Assembly: GCF_002911695.1 (NCBI RefSeq)
Contig: NZ_PQBS01000010.1
Coordinates: 248,001 to 312,000, forward strand
DNA: 64,000 nt
Direction of reading: 5' to 3'
Source: Gracilimonas amylolytica
GTDB taxonomy: Bacteria > Bacteroidota > Rhodothermia > Balneolales > Balneolaceae
Made by a program: the position numbers and the translations under genes. The notes beneath the pieces were generated by a model, which was not told where the DNA came from, made no database searches, and saw only the letters and a list, made by a program, of their open reading frames with translations. Below, piece after piece: positions 43,953 through 53,566 of this stretch. Every line of letters starts with the position of its first letter. The first letter of the stretch is position 1.

Positions 43953-44561
43953 ATGAGCAAAGCCAAATCAAATAAGAGAAAATCATCCTTCAAAAAAGAG
44001 GTCACACAATGGATCTTCATTTTCATGATCGGTGCGGCTTTGTATGCCAGCGGGTATCACACGGAAGTTATCGGCCGCTTACAAAGTGTCCTTCTTTACA
44101 CGGGTATTATGCAGCCCGACACGGATGAATCCATCATGCATGGGCAAAGGGCAGAATATAACATGCCTTTGCTTACTGTTGATGGAGACCGCATATACCT
44201 TTCGGAGTTTGAGGGCAAAACCATTTTTATGAACCTTTGGGCCACCTGGTGCCCACCGTGTATTGCTGAGATGCCGAATATTCAACGCCTATATAATGAT
44301 GTGAAAGACAATGAAGACGTTGTGTTCGTCATGGCGTCGCTTGATCGGGAGCCTCAAAAAGCCTGGGATTTCGTAGAAAGAAAAGAGTTTACGTTTCCGG
44401 TCTATTCCGTGATTGCCAAGCCAAAAGTATATGACAGCTCAGTTGTCCCAACCACCTATGTTATTTCCCCACAGGGAGATATCGTGATGGAGCATCAGGG
44501 TATGGCGAAATACGATACGGAGGCATTCAAGGACTTCCTTACATCTGTATCCGGTCAGTAA
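43953..44561 (+). CDS. TlpA-like membrane-anchored thioredoxin
   Basis: A 202-residue protein with an N-terminal membrane anchor (about 17-36), then a thioredoxin fold with the active site WC100-P-P-C103 (WATWCPPC) and cis-proline in SSVVPTTYVIS. Proteins of this type reduce disulphides in the periplasm, for example for cytochrome c assembly. It begins 66 bases after the deiodinase-like gene. No partner gene (ccd or resB type) is adjacent, so its client is unknown. Confidence 0.9.
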   Translation: MSKAKSNKRKSSFKKEVTQWIFIFMIGAALYASGYHTEVIGRLQSVLLYTGIMQPDTDESIMHGQRAEYNMPLLTVDGDRIYLSEFEGKTIFMNLWATWCPPCIAEMPNIQRLYNDVKDNEDVVFVMASLDREPQKAWDFVERKEFTFPVYSVIAKPKVYDSSVVPTTYVISPQGDIVMEHQGMAKYDTEAFKDFLTSVSGQ

Positions 44562-44609
44562 ATTCCTTATTCTCGGGTATTAATTTTTTTCGCAGTTACT
44601 AAAAAGCTT

Positions 44610-44617
44610 ACCTTTGT
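44610..44617 (+). promoter_or_regulatory. Bacteroidota-type -7 promoter element
   Basis: TACCTTTG fits the TAnnTTTG -7 consensus of the primary sigma factor known from Bacteroides and Flavobacterium. It lies 67 bases before the ATG of the VOC gene, leaving a leader. The -33 element is not obvious. Confidence 0.5.
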
Positions 44618-44683
44618 GGCCATTAATTACAACTCGAACTGTGACAGGTCAATAAGATCTCACTTTCAGGATCAAAACAACGC

Positions 44684-45745
44684 ATGGAAAAAGTCATCTC
44701 AGGCATTCAGCAAATTGGCATTGGCATTCCGGATGTTCATAAAGCCACGGACTGGTATCGGAAACATTTCGGAATGGATATCAAGGTATTTGAAGATGAA
44801 GCCACCGCTGAGTTGATGCTGCCCTACACCGGGGGGAAGCCACATGACCGAACTGCCATACTTACCCTTAATATGAAAGGTGGTGGCGGTTTCGAGATCT
44901 GGCAATACACCAGCCGAACACCCCAGCCCGCTGATTTTGATCTTCTTTTGGGTGATCTTGGCATTAATTATGGAAAAATAAAATCCATTGATGTTGAGCA
45001 GACATTTAACGAGATGAAGTCATCGGGCCTTGAAATCCTGACTCCTCTCGAAACCAACCCGGCCGGTGACCTAAACTTTTTCCTTAAAGACCTTTACGGA
45101 AACATATGGCAGGTTGTAAAAGGGAACGAGTTTTTCAAGCGCAAAACCCCAAAGACAACCGGTGGCGTGGTCGGCGCGGTGATCGGTTCAACCGATATAG
45201 AAGCCGCTCGCAAACTGTATTCTGATGTTTTAGGCTACGATGAGGTTGTTTATGATGAAACCAATATCTTCAGCGACTTCAACGGACTACCCGGCGGAGA
45301 TCATGAAGTGCGCAGGGTTTTACTGCGTCATTCCCAAAAAAGGGAAGGTGGTTTCAGCAACATGTTTGGCCCGACTGAAATTGAACTGGTTGAAGTTAAA
45401 GGACGGGAGCCCAAAAAGATCTACAAAGACCGGTTTTGGGGTGATCTTGGATTCATCCATTTATGTTTCGACATACAAGGTATGGATGCTCTTAAAAGTG
45501 ACCTGGAAGCAGAGGGTTTTCCATTCACCGTTGATTCTGCCAACAGTTTTGATATGGGTGAAGCTGCCGGACGATTTACCTATGTGGAGGATCCGGATGG
45601 TACACTCATTGAATTCGTGGAAACACACAAAGTACCCATCATAAAAAAGATCGGGTGGTACATAGACATGACCAAGCGTGATCCCCGAAAAAATCTGCCA
45701 AACTGGATGATCAGTGCACTTAGATTTAGCAGGATGAAGAGGTGA
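44684..45745 (+). CDS. Protein with two VOC (glyoxalase-like) domains
   Basis: A 353-residue protein with two vicinal-oxygen-chelate domains: residues about 5-125 (IQQIGIGIPDVHKATDWYRKHF to FLKDLYGNIWQVV) and about 155-295 (AVIGSTDIEAARKLYSDVLGY to YVEDPDGTLIEFVETH). The second carries Asp/Glu residues typical of metal ligands, such as the Glu in LIEFVETH and the His in IHLCFDI. A basic C-terminal tail follows. Family members include glyoxalases, epimerases and dioxygenases; I cannot tell which. It is monocistronic and convergent with the lipoprotein gene. Confidence 0.88.
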   Translation: MEKVISGIQQIGIGIPDVHKATDWYRKHFGMDIKVFEDEATAELMLPYTGGKPHDRTAILTLNMKGGGGFEIWQYTSRTPQPADFDLLLGDLGINYGKIKSIDVEQTFNEMKSSGLEILTPLETNPAGDLNFFLKDLYGNIWQVVKGNEFFKRKTPKTTGGVVGAVIGSTDIEAARKLYSDVLGYDEVVYDETNIFSDFNGLPGGDHEVRRVLLRHSQKREGGFSNMFGPTEIELVEVKGREPKKIYKDRFWGDLGFIHLCFDIQGMDALKSDLEAEGFPFTVDSANSFDMGEAAGRFTYVEDPDGTLIEFVETHKVPIIKKIGWYIDMTKRDPRKNLPNWMISALRFSRMKR

Positions 45746-45776
45746 TTGTTTGAGGCTGGCTGGTATTCCGAGACTC

Positions 45777-46250
45777 TTAATTCATTTCGTTTGGTGGAGT
45801 TAACGGTTCCCCTCCCTCCAGTTCATCTCTGTCTTCCGGCTTAATTTCATTCAAATAGTACGAATTGTTTTCTTCATCATACTCTATTTGCCACCTTTTA
45901 TTTGTTACATACATATCCATAAAACCAGATAGGCGGCCATCCCTGTAAATCAAAGTGGCTAAACCCGTTTCCTGATCCCCAATTACAGCAGAGATAGATT
46001 TGATACCGGGTATATTTTCCTGAATTCTTCTTATGATGAGTTGATACATCTCATCTGTCTCATTAACATCAATTCTTAATGTATCCCCGGCAGCTATTTC
46101 TGTAATACCGTTCAGCTTAGTGCTTACATAGATTTTAACCGGTTCTGCATTTTTTTCGGTTGTGTTTTTTTTCTCATTACCACACCCTAATTGAAGTAAT
46201 AACAGAGTACCTATCAACAATGCAGGACAAATCTTTTTAATCATATTCAT
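45777..46250 (-). CDS. Lipoprotein resembling the propeptide of the adjacent metzincin protease
   Basis: A 157-residue protein with a lipoprotein signal (LLLLQLGC, Cys at residue 23). Residues about 40-137 align by eye with residues about 44-140 of the metalloprotease encoded just upstream: matching blocks include NIPGIKSISAVIG against YYPGYISVIAK, GLATLIYRDGRLSGF against GVMSFTYHNGGINGL, and IEYDEENNSYYLNE against LSYDKDRNENFIQE. Only one base separates its ATG from the protease stop, so the two are coexpressed. A membrane-tethered inhibitor or chaperone for the protease is the simplest proposal, but this is inference. The C-terminal tail is acidic and Pro-rich. Confidence 0.7.
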   Translation of the reverse strand: MNMIKKICPALLIGTLLLLQLGCGNEKKNTTEKNAEPVKIYVSTKLNGITEIAAGDTLRIDVNETDEMYQLIIRRIQENIPGIKSISAVIGDQETGLATLIYRDGRLSGFMDMYVTNKRWQIEYDEENNSYYLNEIKPEDRDELEGGEPLTPPNEMN

Positions 46251-46251
46251 G

Positions 46252-48945
46252 TTATTTTATTAAAACCATTTGCTTTGTTAATGTTTGCCTACCCGTTTTT
46301 AATTGATAGATATAAATGCCACTTGAAAGTGTTGAAGCATCAAAAACCACATTATGTGTGCCCGCGCTGACACGTTCATCATTCAATAAAGTTGCCACCT
46401 TCTGCCCCTGAATATTGAATACTTCCATATTTACTGTTTGTGGCTCCGTTAAGCTATAATTGATCGTTGTTGTGGGGTTAAAGGGATTGGGATAATTCTG
46501 AACTAACTCCATTTTAATGGGCCTATCTTCCACTTCATTTGATACTCCCACACCTACATTCAACGTAATTGGCACTTCGATCATAGGAGATGCCGGATCA
46601 TTGGTTTTCACCTTCATTATAGTCTCATAAGTTCCAGAACTCACGCCTGCGGTATTAAACTCAAAATCGATCTGACCGGCTTCACTATCAAAGACTATTC
46701 CACTTGGGTCAGGTGCTGCCAGCCAACTGTAAGGTGATTTCATCTGCTCCACTCTTATGTCATCTACATTGATAGCGGTTCCGATCTGTTGGTTCCTGTG
46801 TAAGACCTGAACGACTCCCGGAGTAAACCCACTAAGGTAACTGTTGGATGCCAGCAAACTTCCATCATAGTAATAATCAATGCTTTGATTGTCTGTGTTA
46901 TAGATGATCTTTAATTCGTGATAGATATTTGGTGTTACAGAGCCATAAATCCCTAAAAATGTCCTTTGTCCACTTTCATTTATGTCAGCCAGAAAAATCC
47001 CTCCCTCACTTATTATTACGCCGGCTGACATATCACCGGTTTTACCATCATTTATATAGAAGTCGAACGTTTCACTTAAAGCACCTGATCCGGTGAGTGA
47101 GAAATTTATGGTTACCTCATAGTTTCCAAACAGCCTGTAACCAAAAAATGGAGAAGCTATAAATTTCGTCCCCCCTCCCGAGTATGCTATACTTAAGTTT
47201 TGGCTACCTGTTTTTGGGTTTGTGCTTGAAATAGAAAACTCTGTATCGTTCAGGGACCTCCATTGGTTTTGTCCTAAGAATGTTCCGGTTTCAAAGCTTT
47301 CAATTGACTCAAAGGATGTCTCATAGATCAATTCATTTGTATTTACTTTACTTCTAATGCCTGATGAACGCTGTGAAAAGTTATATGGTATCGTTGTCAA
47401 AGAAGGCATATCCACAGGTTCTATTGTCTTCAGATTACTTACTTTAGCCCGTTTCCCAACTGTATTGCCCGGGAAATCAAAGTCAATATCCCACATCAAG
47501 TTACTTGATCCATTATTAGAGATATCAACTGAAACCATCAGCTCATCTTCCTGATTCAGATTTACTTCGATCTGTTCTGTTGATAATGCTGCAATCGGAG
47601 AATCTTCCATTGTTGTTCTGTACCCTGAGATCGTTTTTTTGATCTCACGCATACTCAGAGCGTTATCCTCAGGGGTTCTGTTATTGGTTGTACCCGTTGG
47701 GAATCCCAGCCAGGTTAAATCCGGACTGGAGAATATTGGAGCCTGGTTCAGTCCATCCGCGTATGCCATCACGGTATGAAAGTTATTGGTTTGATCCTGG
47801 AAACCCACAGAATAATGGAATAAACCCCCGGCTTCTGTGGCAGGTGATAGAGCCTGTGTTCTCGCGTGTGAGTTACCCATGTTGTGGCCTATCTCATGGA
47901 TCAAAGTAAAGCCTCCACCTACTTGCTGTACACGATTCAAATTAAAACCAAATTGCGGGTTACCCCCTGTACTGCTGAGCCTCCAACCTAGCCCGCCGGT
48001 ATCAATAATTCGTGCGATCAGGGATACTATATCAGCCCCATATTGATCTCTCAGGTCATGAACTTCTTCCATGTGACCACTAAACTCATTATCCGGGTCA
48101 TCAAAAACCGGATCACTGTCATCCTGAGTTAATCTTCTTAATCTGACTCCTGATTCAACCCCATCATTGATCTCATCGTAACTTGTTCTATGTGTGTGAA
48201 CCAACCGAAGCTCGATTCCCGTTTTACTGTTATCAAGGGCCGTTTGTGATAACGTCATAGCCTGTGACATCACTTCAAAAATATCCCGGTAGCTTGATTC
48301 ATTAGCTGCCCAATCCCTTGCCGCATTGGTATATACCAACATCAGGTCAATGGTAACACTGTCATCTATGGAAGATGTGATCAGGGAAGGCTGGTATTGC
48401 TCTGTTTGCCGGGCTGTTTTTGACCTATTCTCATCATTACTTGAATAATCATAAAGTGGTGCCACAAATTCATTGGAATCTTCGTGCAAACCACATGCTA
48501 AATTGCCTGAGCTTTGCTCTCCTGATTCCTGTATAAAGTTTTCATTTCTATCTTTATCATAAGACAACACCAGGCTTCGGTCATGACTTTCATGCAACAA
48601 TCCATTTATCCCGCCATTATGATAAGTGAAACTCATCACACCTTGATCAACTCCCTTTCTTTTTGCTATTACAGATATATAACCGGGGTAATATTCTGAA
48701 ACTCTGGTAACCTCATATTGGTGAATACGATCCGAACTGAGTGAAAATTGAAACACCAACCCTCTTGTCAGGTTTTTCTCAGTAAAGTACTCTTCGTTAA
48801 GCTTATAATAGACCTTTTCGGGCTCATTAGTTTTATATTGTATTTCTGAGCCTATCTCATTCAGAGCTATGACACCTTGGCTTTGAGCCATCATAACAAC
48901 ATTGAAAGAGAACACTATGAAGAGTGTTAGTAGCAAATTTTTCAT
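46252..48945 (-). CDS. Secreted metzincin (reprolysin-like) metalloprotease with T9SS sorting domain
   Basis: An 897-residue exported protease. Order: signal peptide (cut near MMAQ), propeptide (about 25-190) with a Cys at 151 in NLACGLHED that could act as a cysteine switch, catalytic domain (about 195-445) with H350-EIGHNMGNS-H360 (HExxHxxGxxH) and a Met-turn candidate in FHTVMAYADG, then beta-rich modules (ABNSP-like and a concanavalin-like segment about 545-735), and a C-terminal domain of about 80 residues (YPNPFNPTTTINYSL to KQMVLIK) that sends proteins to the type IX secretion system. The lipoprotein gene downstream matches its propeptide. Substrate unknown; probably an extracellular protein-degrading enzyme. 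Confidence 0.92.
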   Translation of the reverse strand: MKNLLLTLFIVFSFNVVMMAQSQGVIALNEIGSEIQYKTNEPEKVYYKLNEEYFTEKNLTRGLVFQFSLSSDRIHQYEVTRVSEYYPGYISVIAKRKGVDQGVMSFTYHNGGINGLLHESHDRSLVLSYDKDRNENFIQESGEQSSGNLACGLHEDSNEFVAPLYDYSSNDENRSKTARQTEQYQPSLITSSIDDSVTIDLMLVYTNAARDWAANESSYRDIFEVMSQAMTLSQTALDNSKTGIELRLVHTHRTSYDEINDGVESGVRLRRLTQDDSDPVFDDPDNEFSGHMEEVHDLRDQYGADIVSLIARIIDTGGLGWRLSSTGGNPQFGFNLNRVQQVGGGFTLIHEIGHNMGNSHARTQALSPATEAGGLFHYSVGFQDQTNNFHTVMAYADGLNQAPIFSSPDLTWLGFPTGTTNNRTPEDNALSMREIKKTISGYRTTMEDSPIAALSTEQIEVNLNQEDELMVSVDISNNGSSNLMWDIDFDFPGNTVGKRAKVSNLKTIEPVDMPSLTTIPYNFSQRSSGIRSKVNTNELIYETSFESIESFETGTFLGQNQWRSLNDTEFSISSTNPKTGSQNLSIAYSGGGTKFIASPFFGYRLFGNYEVTINFSLTGSGALSETFDFYINDGKTGDMSAGVIISEGGIFLADINESGQRTFLGIYGSVTPNIYHELKIIYNTDNQSIDYYYDGSLLASNSYLSGFTPGVVQVLHRNQQIGTAINVDDIRVEQMKSPYSWLAAPDPSGIVFDSEAGQIDFEFNTAGVSSGTYETIMKVKTNDPASPMIEVPITLNVGVGVSNEVEDRPIKMELVQNYPNPFNPTTTINYSLTEPQTVNMEVFNIQGQKVATLLNDERVSAGTHNVVFDASTLSSGIYIYQLKTGRQTLTKQMVLIK

Positions 48946-49007
48946 TTATACTATATTTATTTTTGTAATTACTGCAATATCATAATTCATTAACAATCTT
49001 GCTTGAA

Positions 49008-50141
49008 TTAAGCAAAACGATCGGCTAGTCGGTTTATGAGGTAGCCGCTTTCCTCAAGTGCCTGGGTGGCAAACTTTCCGAAGAAATCGGTAACCCCTTC
49101 AAATTCCCTGATAAAGCCTTCCCTGTCATTTTCCTCGACTAATTTTGCGAGTTTCTGATGATGCTCAAAAAACTTCAGCAGGAGGTCGCGACGTTCTTTG
49201 TTCGCAAACACGATATCTGCATATAGTTCGGCATCCTGAGCAAAAATTCGGCCTGTCATCATTAACTCAGCCCTGTAGATCGGTGAGGAGTAATCGAGCA
49301 TGTCATTAGGGTTAAGATCATATTCCTCCATGAATGAGCCATGCAGCAGAGCTACAAAGTGGCGTAAGCCCTGAACAAGGTGCATCACGTGGTCATGTTT
49401 TTCCGGGTCCGCTTCGATCACCCGCATTCCCCACAACTCACACTGATCGATGAACCACTTTGCTTTTTCTGACTCACGAGCACCACAAAATACCATAAGC
49501 TGTTTCGACAGGTTTTGCACATCCGGACCATGCATAGGGTGTAAACCAACTACAGGACCTTCATGCGCTACCAACATAGCCTCGATCGGAGCAGTTTTAT
49601 TACTGGTGAAATCAGCCAGGATCGTATCCTTATTTAGCCGACCGCTCAATCGCTCGATCACGCCTTCCGTTACTTTGATAGGAACCGTTACAATGACCAT
49701 ATCCAGTTCCGGGGCTAACTCTTCCAGTTCGTACCAATTACTTTTATCTATGGAATAGGTGACATGACCGGTTTGTTCGGCTACCCTTTTATAGAGACTA
49801 CCCATCCCTCCTTCTCCACCTACAAACAGAATATGTTTAGGCTCTTTGGTAGCAATTGGAAATTGTTGCTGTGATTGGGACGCTCTTGAGGCTGTCATGA
49901 TCATTCTCAGGAAATCCTCCGCCCATTCCGGATCTATCCCTTTGGCTTTCGCTAATTCCTTGAAAGCGTCCGACTTCTCCTCCTCTCGTTTGGGGACAAA
50001 AACGGGAAGTTTATTTTTAATTTTTTCCCTGATTACATCCTGAACGATCTCTCCCCTTTCGGAAAGTAAATTCAAGATCTGCTCATCTATTTCGTCAATA
50101 CGTTTTCGGGGTGATTCTAAATCTTTATGCCGGTGGGACAT
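49008..50141 (-). CDS. tyrA: Chorismate mutase / prephenate dehydrogenase (T-protein)
   Basis: Bifunctional enzyme of tyrosine synthesis, 377 residues, close to E. coli TyrA (373). Residues about 5-90 are an AroQ chorismate mutase (RKRIDEIDEQILNLLSERGE). The dehydrogenase half starts with a Rossmann motif (FVGGEGGMGSLYKR) and carries VGLHPMHGPD, the conserved catalytic His region, with LQGLRHFVALLHG-type helices later (here VQGLRHF). It is a single minus-strand gene between the metzincin operon and uvrB. I see no leader peptide or attenuator in the 193-base upstream gap, which is AT-rich with short direct repeats of CGTTAT. Confidence 0.95.
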   Translation of the reverse strand: MSHRHKDLESPRKRIDEIDEQILNLLSERGEIVQDVIREKIKNKLPVFVPKREEEKSDAFKELAKAKGIDPEWAEDFLRMIMTASRASQSQQQFPIATKEPKHILFVGGEGGMGSLYKRVAEQTGHVTYSIDKSNWYELEELAPELDMVIVTVPIKVTEGVIERLSGRLNKDTILADFTSNKTAPIEAMLVAHEGPVVGLHPMHGPDVQNLSKQLMVFCGARESEKAKWFIDQCELWGMRVIEADPEKHDHVMHLVQGLRHFVALLHGSFMEEYDLNPNDMLDYSSPIYRAELMMTGRIFAQDAELYADIVFANKERRDLLLKFFEHHQKLAKLVEENDREGFIREFEGVTDFFGKFATQALEESGYLINRLADRFA

Positions 50142-50334
50142 GGTGTTTCGTTATTCGTTATTAGTGTATTGGTTACTATTATCCGTTATCCAATACCTAT
50201 TTTCCATTAACTGATTATTACAGCCATTATGGGATGATATACCTCTTACACGCTTTAGCGTTTCCGTGGCAATTAAAATACCCACTTTATGGTTTCTTAA
50301 GTTACGTTACAGTTTGTACCTTTAAAAGCTATTT

Positions 50335-52386
50335 ATGGCTCAATTTAAACTACACTCCCCTTACAAACCCGCCGGTGACCAACCTGCTGCCATTGCTGAA
50401 TTAACAGAGGGCATCAACGCCGGTGATAAATTCCAGACCCTGCTCGGAATCACCGGTTCAGGTAAAACCAGAACTATAGCCAATACCATTGAAAATGTGG
50501 AACGGCCTACCCTGGTTATGAGCCACAACAAAACACTGGCAGCTCAGCTATATCGTGAGCTTAGTGATTTCTTCCCTGAAAATCGTGTTGAATTCTTTAT
50601 TTCCTATTACGATTACTACCAGCCGGAAGCGTATTTATCTACTCAGGATAAATACATTGAAAAAGATCTTTCCATTAATGAAGAGATCCAGCGACTGAGA
50701 CTTCGCGCCACCAGCTCCCTGCTTTCAGGGCGCCGGGATGTGATCATTGTGTCTTCAGTGAGTTGTATTTATGGTATCGGTTCTCCTTCTGAATATGAAA
50801 AGCTGATCCTGAATTTGAATGTAGGCCAGAATATTCCCCGCAATACTATTCTTTACGATCTGGTCGATCTTCACTATAACAGAAATGACCTGGATTTTAA
50901 ACGCGGTACCTTCAGGGTTCGTGGAGATGTGATCGATGTATATCCGGCTTATTCGGATGAGGGGTTGCGCATCACACAATGGGGTGACGAAATTGAGTCT
51001 CTTCAGCTTTTTGATGTAAACGACGGTACCATTATTGAAAATGTCAACGAATTCAGGGTGTATCCGGCCTCCCATTATGTGACCTCAAAATCACGTTTAG
51101 AAACAGCCATCGATCAGATCCGGGAAGAATTGGAGTGGCGTAAAAAAGTTCTAATCGATGAGGAGAAATTTCTTGAGGCTAAACGCATAGAACAGCGCAC
51201 TCTTTTTGATATTGAGATGATACAGGAGATCGGATATTGCTCCGGCATTGAGAATTATTCCCGCTACTTAAGTGCCCGCAAACCAGGCGAACGACCTTAT
51301 TGCCTGTTGGATTATTTTCCGGATGATTATCTCGTGGTTGTGGATGAAAGCCACCAAACTATTCCTCAGATCAATGCCATGTACGGAGGAGACCGCTCAC
51401 GTAAGGTAGAATTGGTCGAGCATGGTTTCCGCCTTCCCTCTGCTCTCGATAACCGCCCCCTCACCTTTGACGAATGGGAAGAGTTGGTGAATCAGGTGAT
51501 CTTTGTAAGTGCCACTCCAGGCGACTATGAGCTGGAGAAATCAGGCGGGGTTTATACTGAACAGATCATTCGTCCTACCGGCTTGATGGAGCCCGAGATC
51601 GAGATCCGCCCGCTTGATAATCAGGTAGATGACCTGCTTGGGGAGATCCGTGAAAAGGTCGCTAAGAAAGAACGCGTTCTCGTAATTACCCTCACCAAGC
51701 GACTCAGTGAAGAGCTCAGTGAATACCTGAAGAACCTCAACATAAACGCCGCTTACATGCACAGTGAGTTAAATGCGCTTGAGCGAATTGAGGTGTTATA
51801 TAAGTTCCGGCGCGGTGACTTCGATGTATTGGTTGGAATAAACCTGCTTCGTGAGGGAATCGATATTCCGGAACTGAGCCTTGTTGCGATCATGGATGCT
51901 GATAAGGAGGGCTTCCTTCGCTCAGAAACTTCTTTGTTTCAGATCGTAGGTCGTGCCGCCAGGAATGTGGGGGGTAAAGCCATTCTGTATGCCAACAAAA
52001 TTACTAACAGCATTGATAAGGTGGTTAAAGAAACCCGAAGACGGCGAAAAATTCAGGAAGAGTACAACGAGAAACACGGCATCACTCCGGAAACCATTAA
52101 GAAAGAACTTAAACCTTTGGTTGACCCAAGCCTAATTTCAAGTCAGAGTTTTGATTTTGGCAGTAAGGATGATGAGCCTGATCAGGAAGCCCTGGAGGTT
52201 ATCCGGGTGGCGGATGATGGGATACAGTATAAGGCAAGTCCTGCGATGAAGGAGGTTACCTTCGAGAGTAAAGACAAACTGATCGAACACCTTCGGGAAA
52301 CCATGTATCAGGCGGCCAAGAATATGGAGTTTGAAGAAGCGGCCCGTATCCGTGATCAGATCGCTAAACTTGAAGACGAGTTATAG
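50335..52386 (+). CDS. uvrB: Excinuclease ABC subunit B
   Basis: DNA-damage-verifying helicase of nucleotide excision repair, 683 residues. It has Walker A (GITGSGKT from residue 39), the beta-hairpin (YYDYYQPEAY), the DEAD-like motif DESHQT, helicase motifs to QIVGRAAR and the C-terminal UVR domain (AAKNMEFEEAARIRDQI). A possible TACCTTTA promoter element lies 25 bases upstream of the ATG; I cannot find a convincing LexA box. It is not linked to uvrA or uvrC. Confidence 0.97.
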   Translation: MAQFKLHSPYKPAGDQPAAIAELTEGINAGDKFQTLLGITGSGKTRTIANTIENVERPTLVMSHNKTLAAQLYRELSDFFPENRVEFFISYYDYYQPEAYLSTQDKYIEKDLSINEEIQRLRLRATSSLLSGRRDVIIVSSVSCIYGIGSPSEYEKLILNLNVGQNIPRNTILYDLVDLHYNRNDLDFKRGTFRVRGDVIDVYPAYSDEGLRITQWGDEIESLQLFDVNDGTIIENVNEFRVYPASHYVTSKSRLETAIDQIREELEWRKKVLIDEEKFLEAKRIEQRTLFDIEMIQEIGYCSGIENYSRYLSARKPGERPYCLLDYFPDDYLVVVDESHQTIPQINAMYGGDRSRKVELVEHGFRLPSALDNRPLTFDEWEELVNQVIFVSATPGDYELEKSGGVYTEQIIRPTGLMEPEIEIRPLDNQVDDLLGEIREKVAKKERVLVITLTKRLSEELSEYLKNLNINAAYMHSELNALERIEVLYKFRRGDFDVLVGINLLREGIDIPELSLVAIMDADKEGFLRSETSLFQIVGRAARNVGGKAILYANKITNSIDKVVKETRRRRKIQEEYNEKHGITPETIKKELKPLVDPSLISSQSFDFGSKDDEPDQEALEVIRVADDGIQYKASPAMKEVTFESKDKLIEHLRETMYQAAKNMEFEEAARIRDQIAKLEDEL

Positions 52387-52475
52387 ATAAATGAAAAATT
52401 AGTTAACAGTTATTAGTTATTTTTTCTGTTGATCATTACTATTAACCGATTTACAACTAAACCCAACACATTTAC

Positions 52476-53030
52476 ATGAAAGGCACGATCGAGTTTTTGA
52501 AATCTTTTGCATCCGATAAGGATGTCGCATCCATCACTCCTTCTTCAAAATACTGCGTTCGTCAGCTTTGTGAGTACATTGATTTCCCAAATACGGATGT
52601 TATTGTAGAATACGGGGGAGGAACCGGGGTGTTTACCAAGCACTTTCTCAAGAAGATGCATCCCAATGCCCGCCTTTTTGTATTTGAGACCAATGATAAT
52701 TTCTACAAACTCTTAAGCAGTATAGATGATGACCGCCTCACGGTCTTTCATGAATCCGTAGAAGACATTTTAGAACTATTACCTAAAGATGTATTGGGAA
52801 ATGTGGGACATGTTGTTTCGGGAATACCTTTTTCATTCTTCGACTGGGATATTAAAATGGATATTCTTGGTAAAACCAAAGAGATCCTTAAATATGAAGG
52901 ATCCTTTTTAGCTTATCAAACATCTGGTCATCTTAAAGAACCACTCACTGAGGCCTTCGGAAATTATACGACCGAATTTTGCTGGAAGAATATTCCTCCT
53001 TACTTCATTTACGAATCCATCAAGGATTAA
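52476..53030 (+). CDS. Class I SAM-dependent methyltransferase (phospholipid N-methyltransferase-like)
   Basis: A 184-residue methyltransferase. Motif I is VIVEYGGGTGVFTKHF, motif IV is VVSGIPFSFFD, where the SGIPF form (instead of NPPY) is seen in phospholipid N-methyltransferases of the PmtA type rather than in rRNA dimethylases. The N-terminus (FLKSFASDKDVASITPSSKYCVRQL) also fits that group. It may methylate phosphatidylethanolamine or an ornithine lipid; the lipid is not determined. Preceding 89 bases are AT-rich and empty. It is convergent with the DUF308 gene. Confidence 0.75.
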   Translation: MKGTIEFLKSFASDKDVASITPSSKYCVRQLCEYIDFPNTDVIVEYGGGTGVFTKHFLKKMHPNARLFVFETNDNFYKLLSSIDDDRLTVFHESVEDILELLPKDVLGNVGHVVSGIPFSFFDWDIKMDILGKTKEILKYEGSFLAYQTSGHLKEPLTEAFGNYTTEFCWKNIPPYFIYESIKD

Positions 53031-53054
53031 GGCACTCTGCTGTAGCTTCGTCGC

Positions 53055-53540
53055 CTATTCAATGATGATTTCCCCATCGCTCTTCTCTTTGGGGCCTTTA
53101 TTCTTCCATTGATTATAAAACTGAATGAGATTTGAAACGGCATAGGTCAGCATAAAGAATGCTATAAAATAAGCCACCGAATCCGGATTCATGATGATCA
53201 GAACGGCAATGATCAACGTAATGATACCCAGGATACTGAAGGAAAGACCAAAGAGCATTAACAATCCAAACAGCCCAAGAAAACCGGCAAAAGTGAAGGG
53301 TATCAATTCCGGGAAAATGAAGATCAGAATACCCGCCACTATAGGTAATGCCGTTACAGCTCCCGGAAACTTGAACATCATGAACATGAGGCCAAGTGCG
53401 ATCAAATAACCACCTGCTATCAGATAAAGAAAATTCGGAAATATGAGTGTTAGAACGCCAGTTGCCAGGGTTAATAAAACATTGATGAGCTTCTGCTCTT
53501 TTGACTGTTGTTCATTTCCTATACTTATACTAAACATCAT
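53055..53540 (-). CDS. DUF308/HdeD-like membrane protein
   Basis: A 161-residue protein with six short hydrophobic segments between residues 20 and 140, arranged as repeated pairs (LTLATGVLTLIFP, LPIVAGILIFIFPELIPF, LSFSILGIITLIIAVLIIMNP). Repeats of this kind occur in DUF308/HdeD proteins linked to acid or general stress in E. coli. It lies 26 bases after the MarR-family gene on the same strand and is probably its target. Functional transfer from HdeD is uncertain. Confidence 0.8.
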   Translation of the reverse strand: MMFSISIGNEQQSKEQKLINVLLTLATGVLTLIFPNFLYLIAGGYLIALGLMFMMFKFPGAVTALPIVAGILIFIFPELIPFTFAGFLGLFGLLMLFGLSFSILGIITLIIAVLIIMNPDSVAYFIAFFMLTYAVSNLIQFYNQWKNKGPKEKSDGEIIIE

Positions 53541-53566
53541 TTGGTTCCCTCTCTTCTTAATTTTTC

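Noticed and set aside
50142-50334. LexA/SOS box before uvrB
   Set aside because: No palindromic site of a known LexA type could be recognised.
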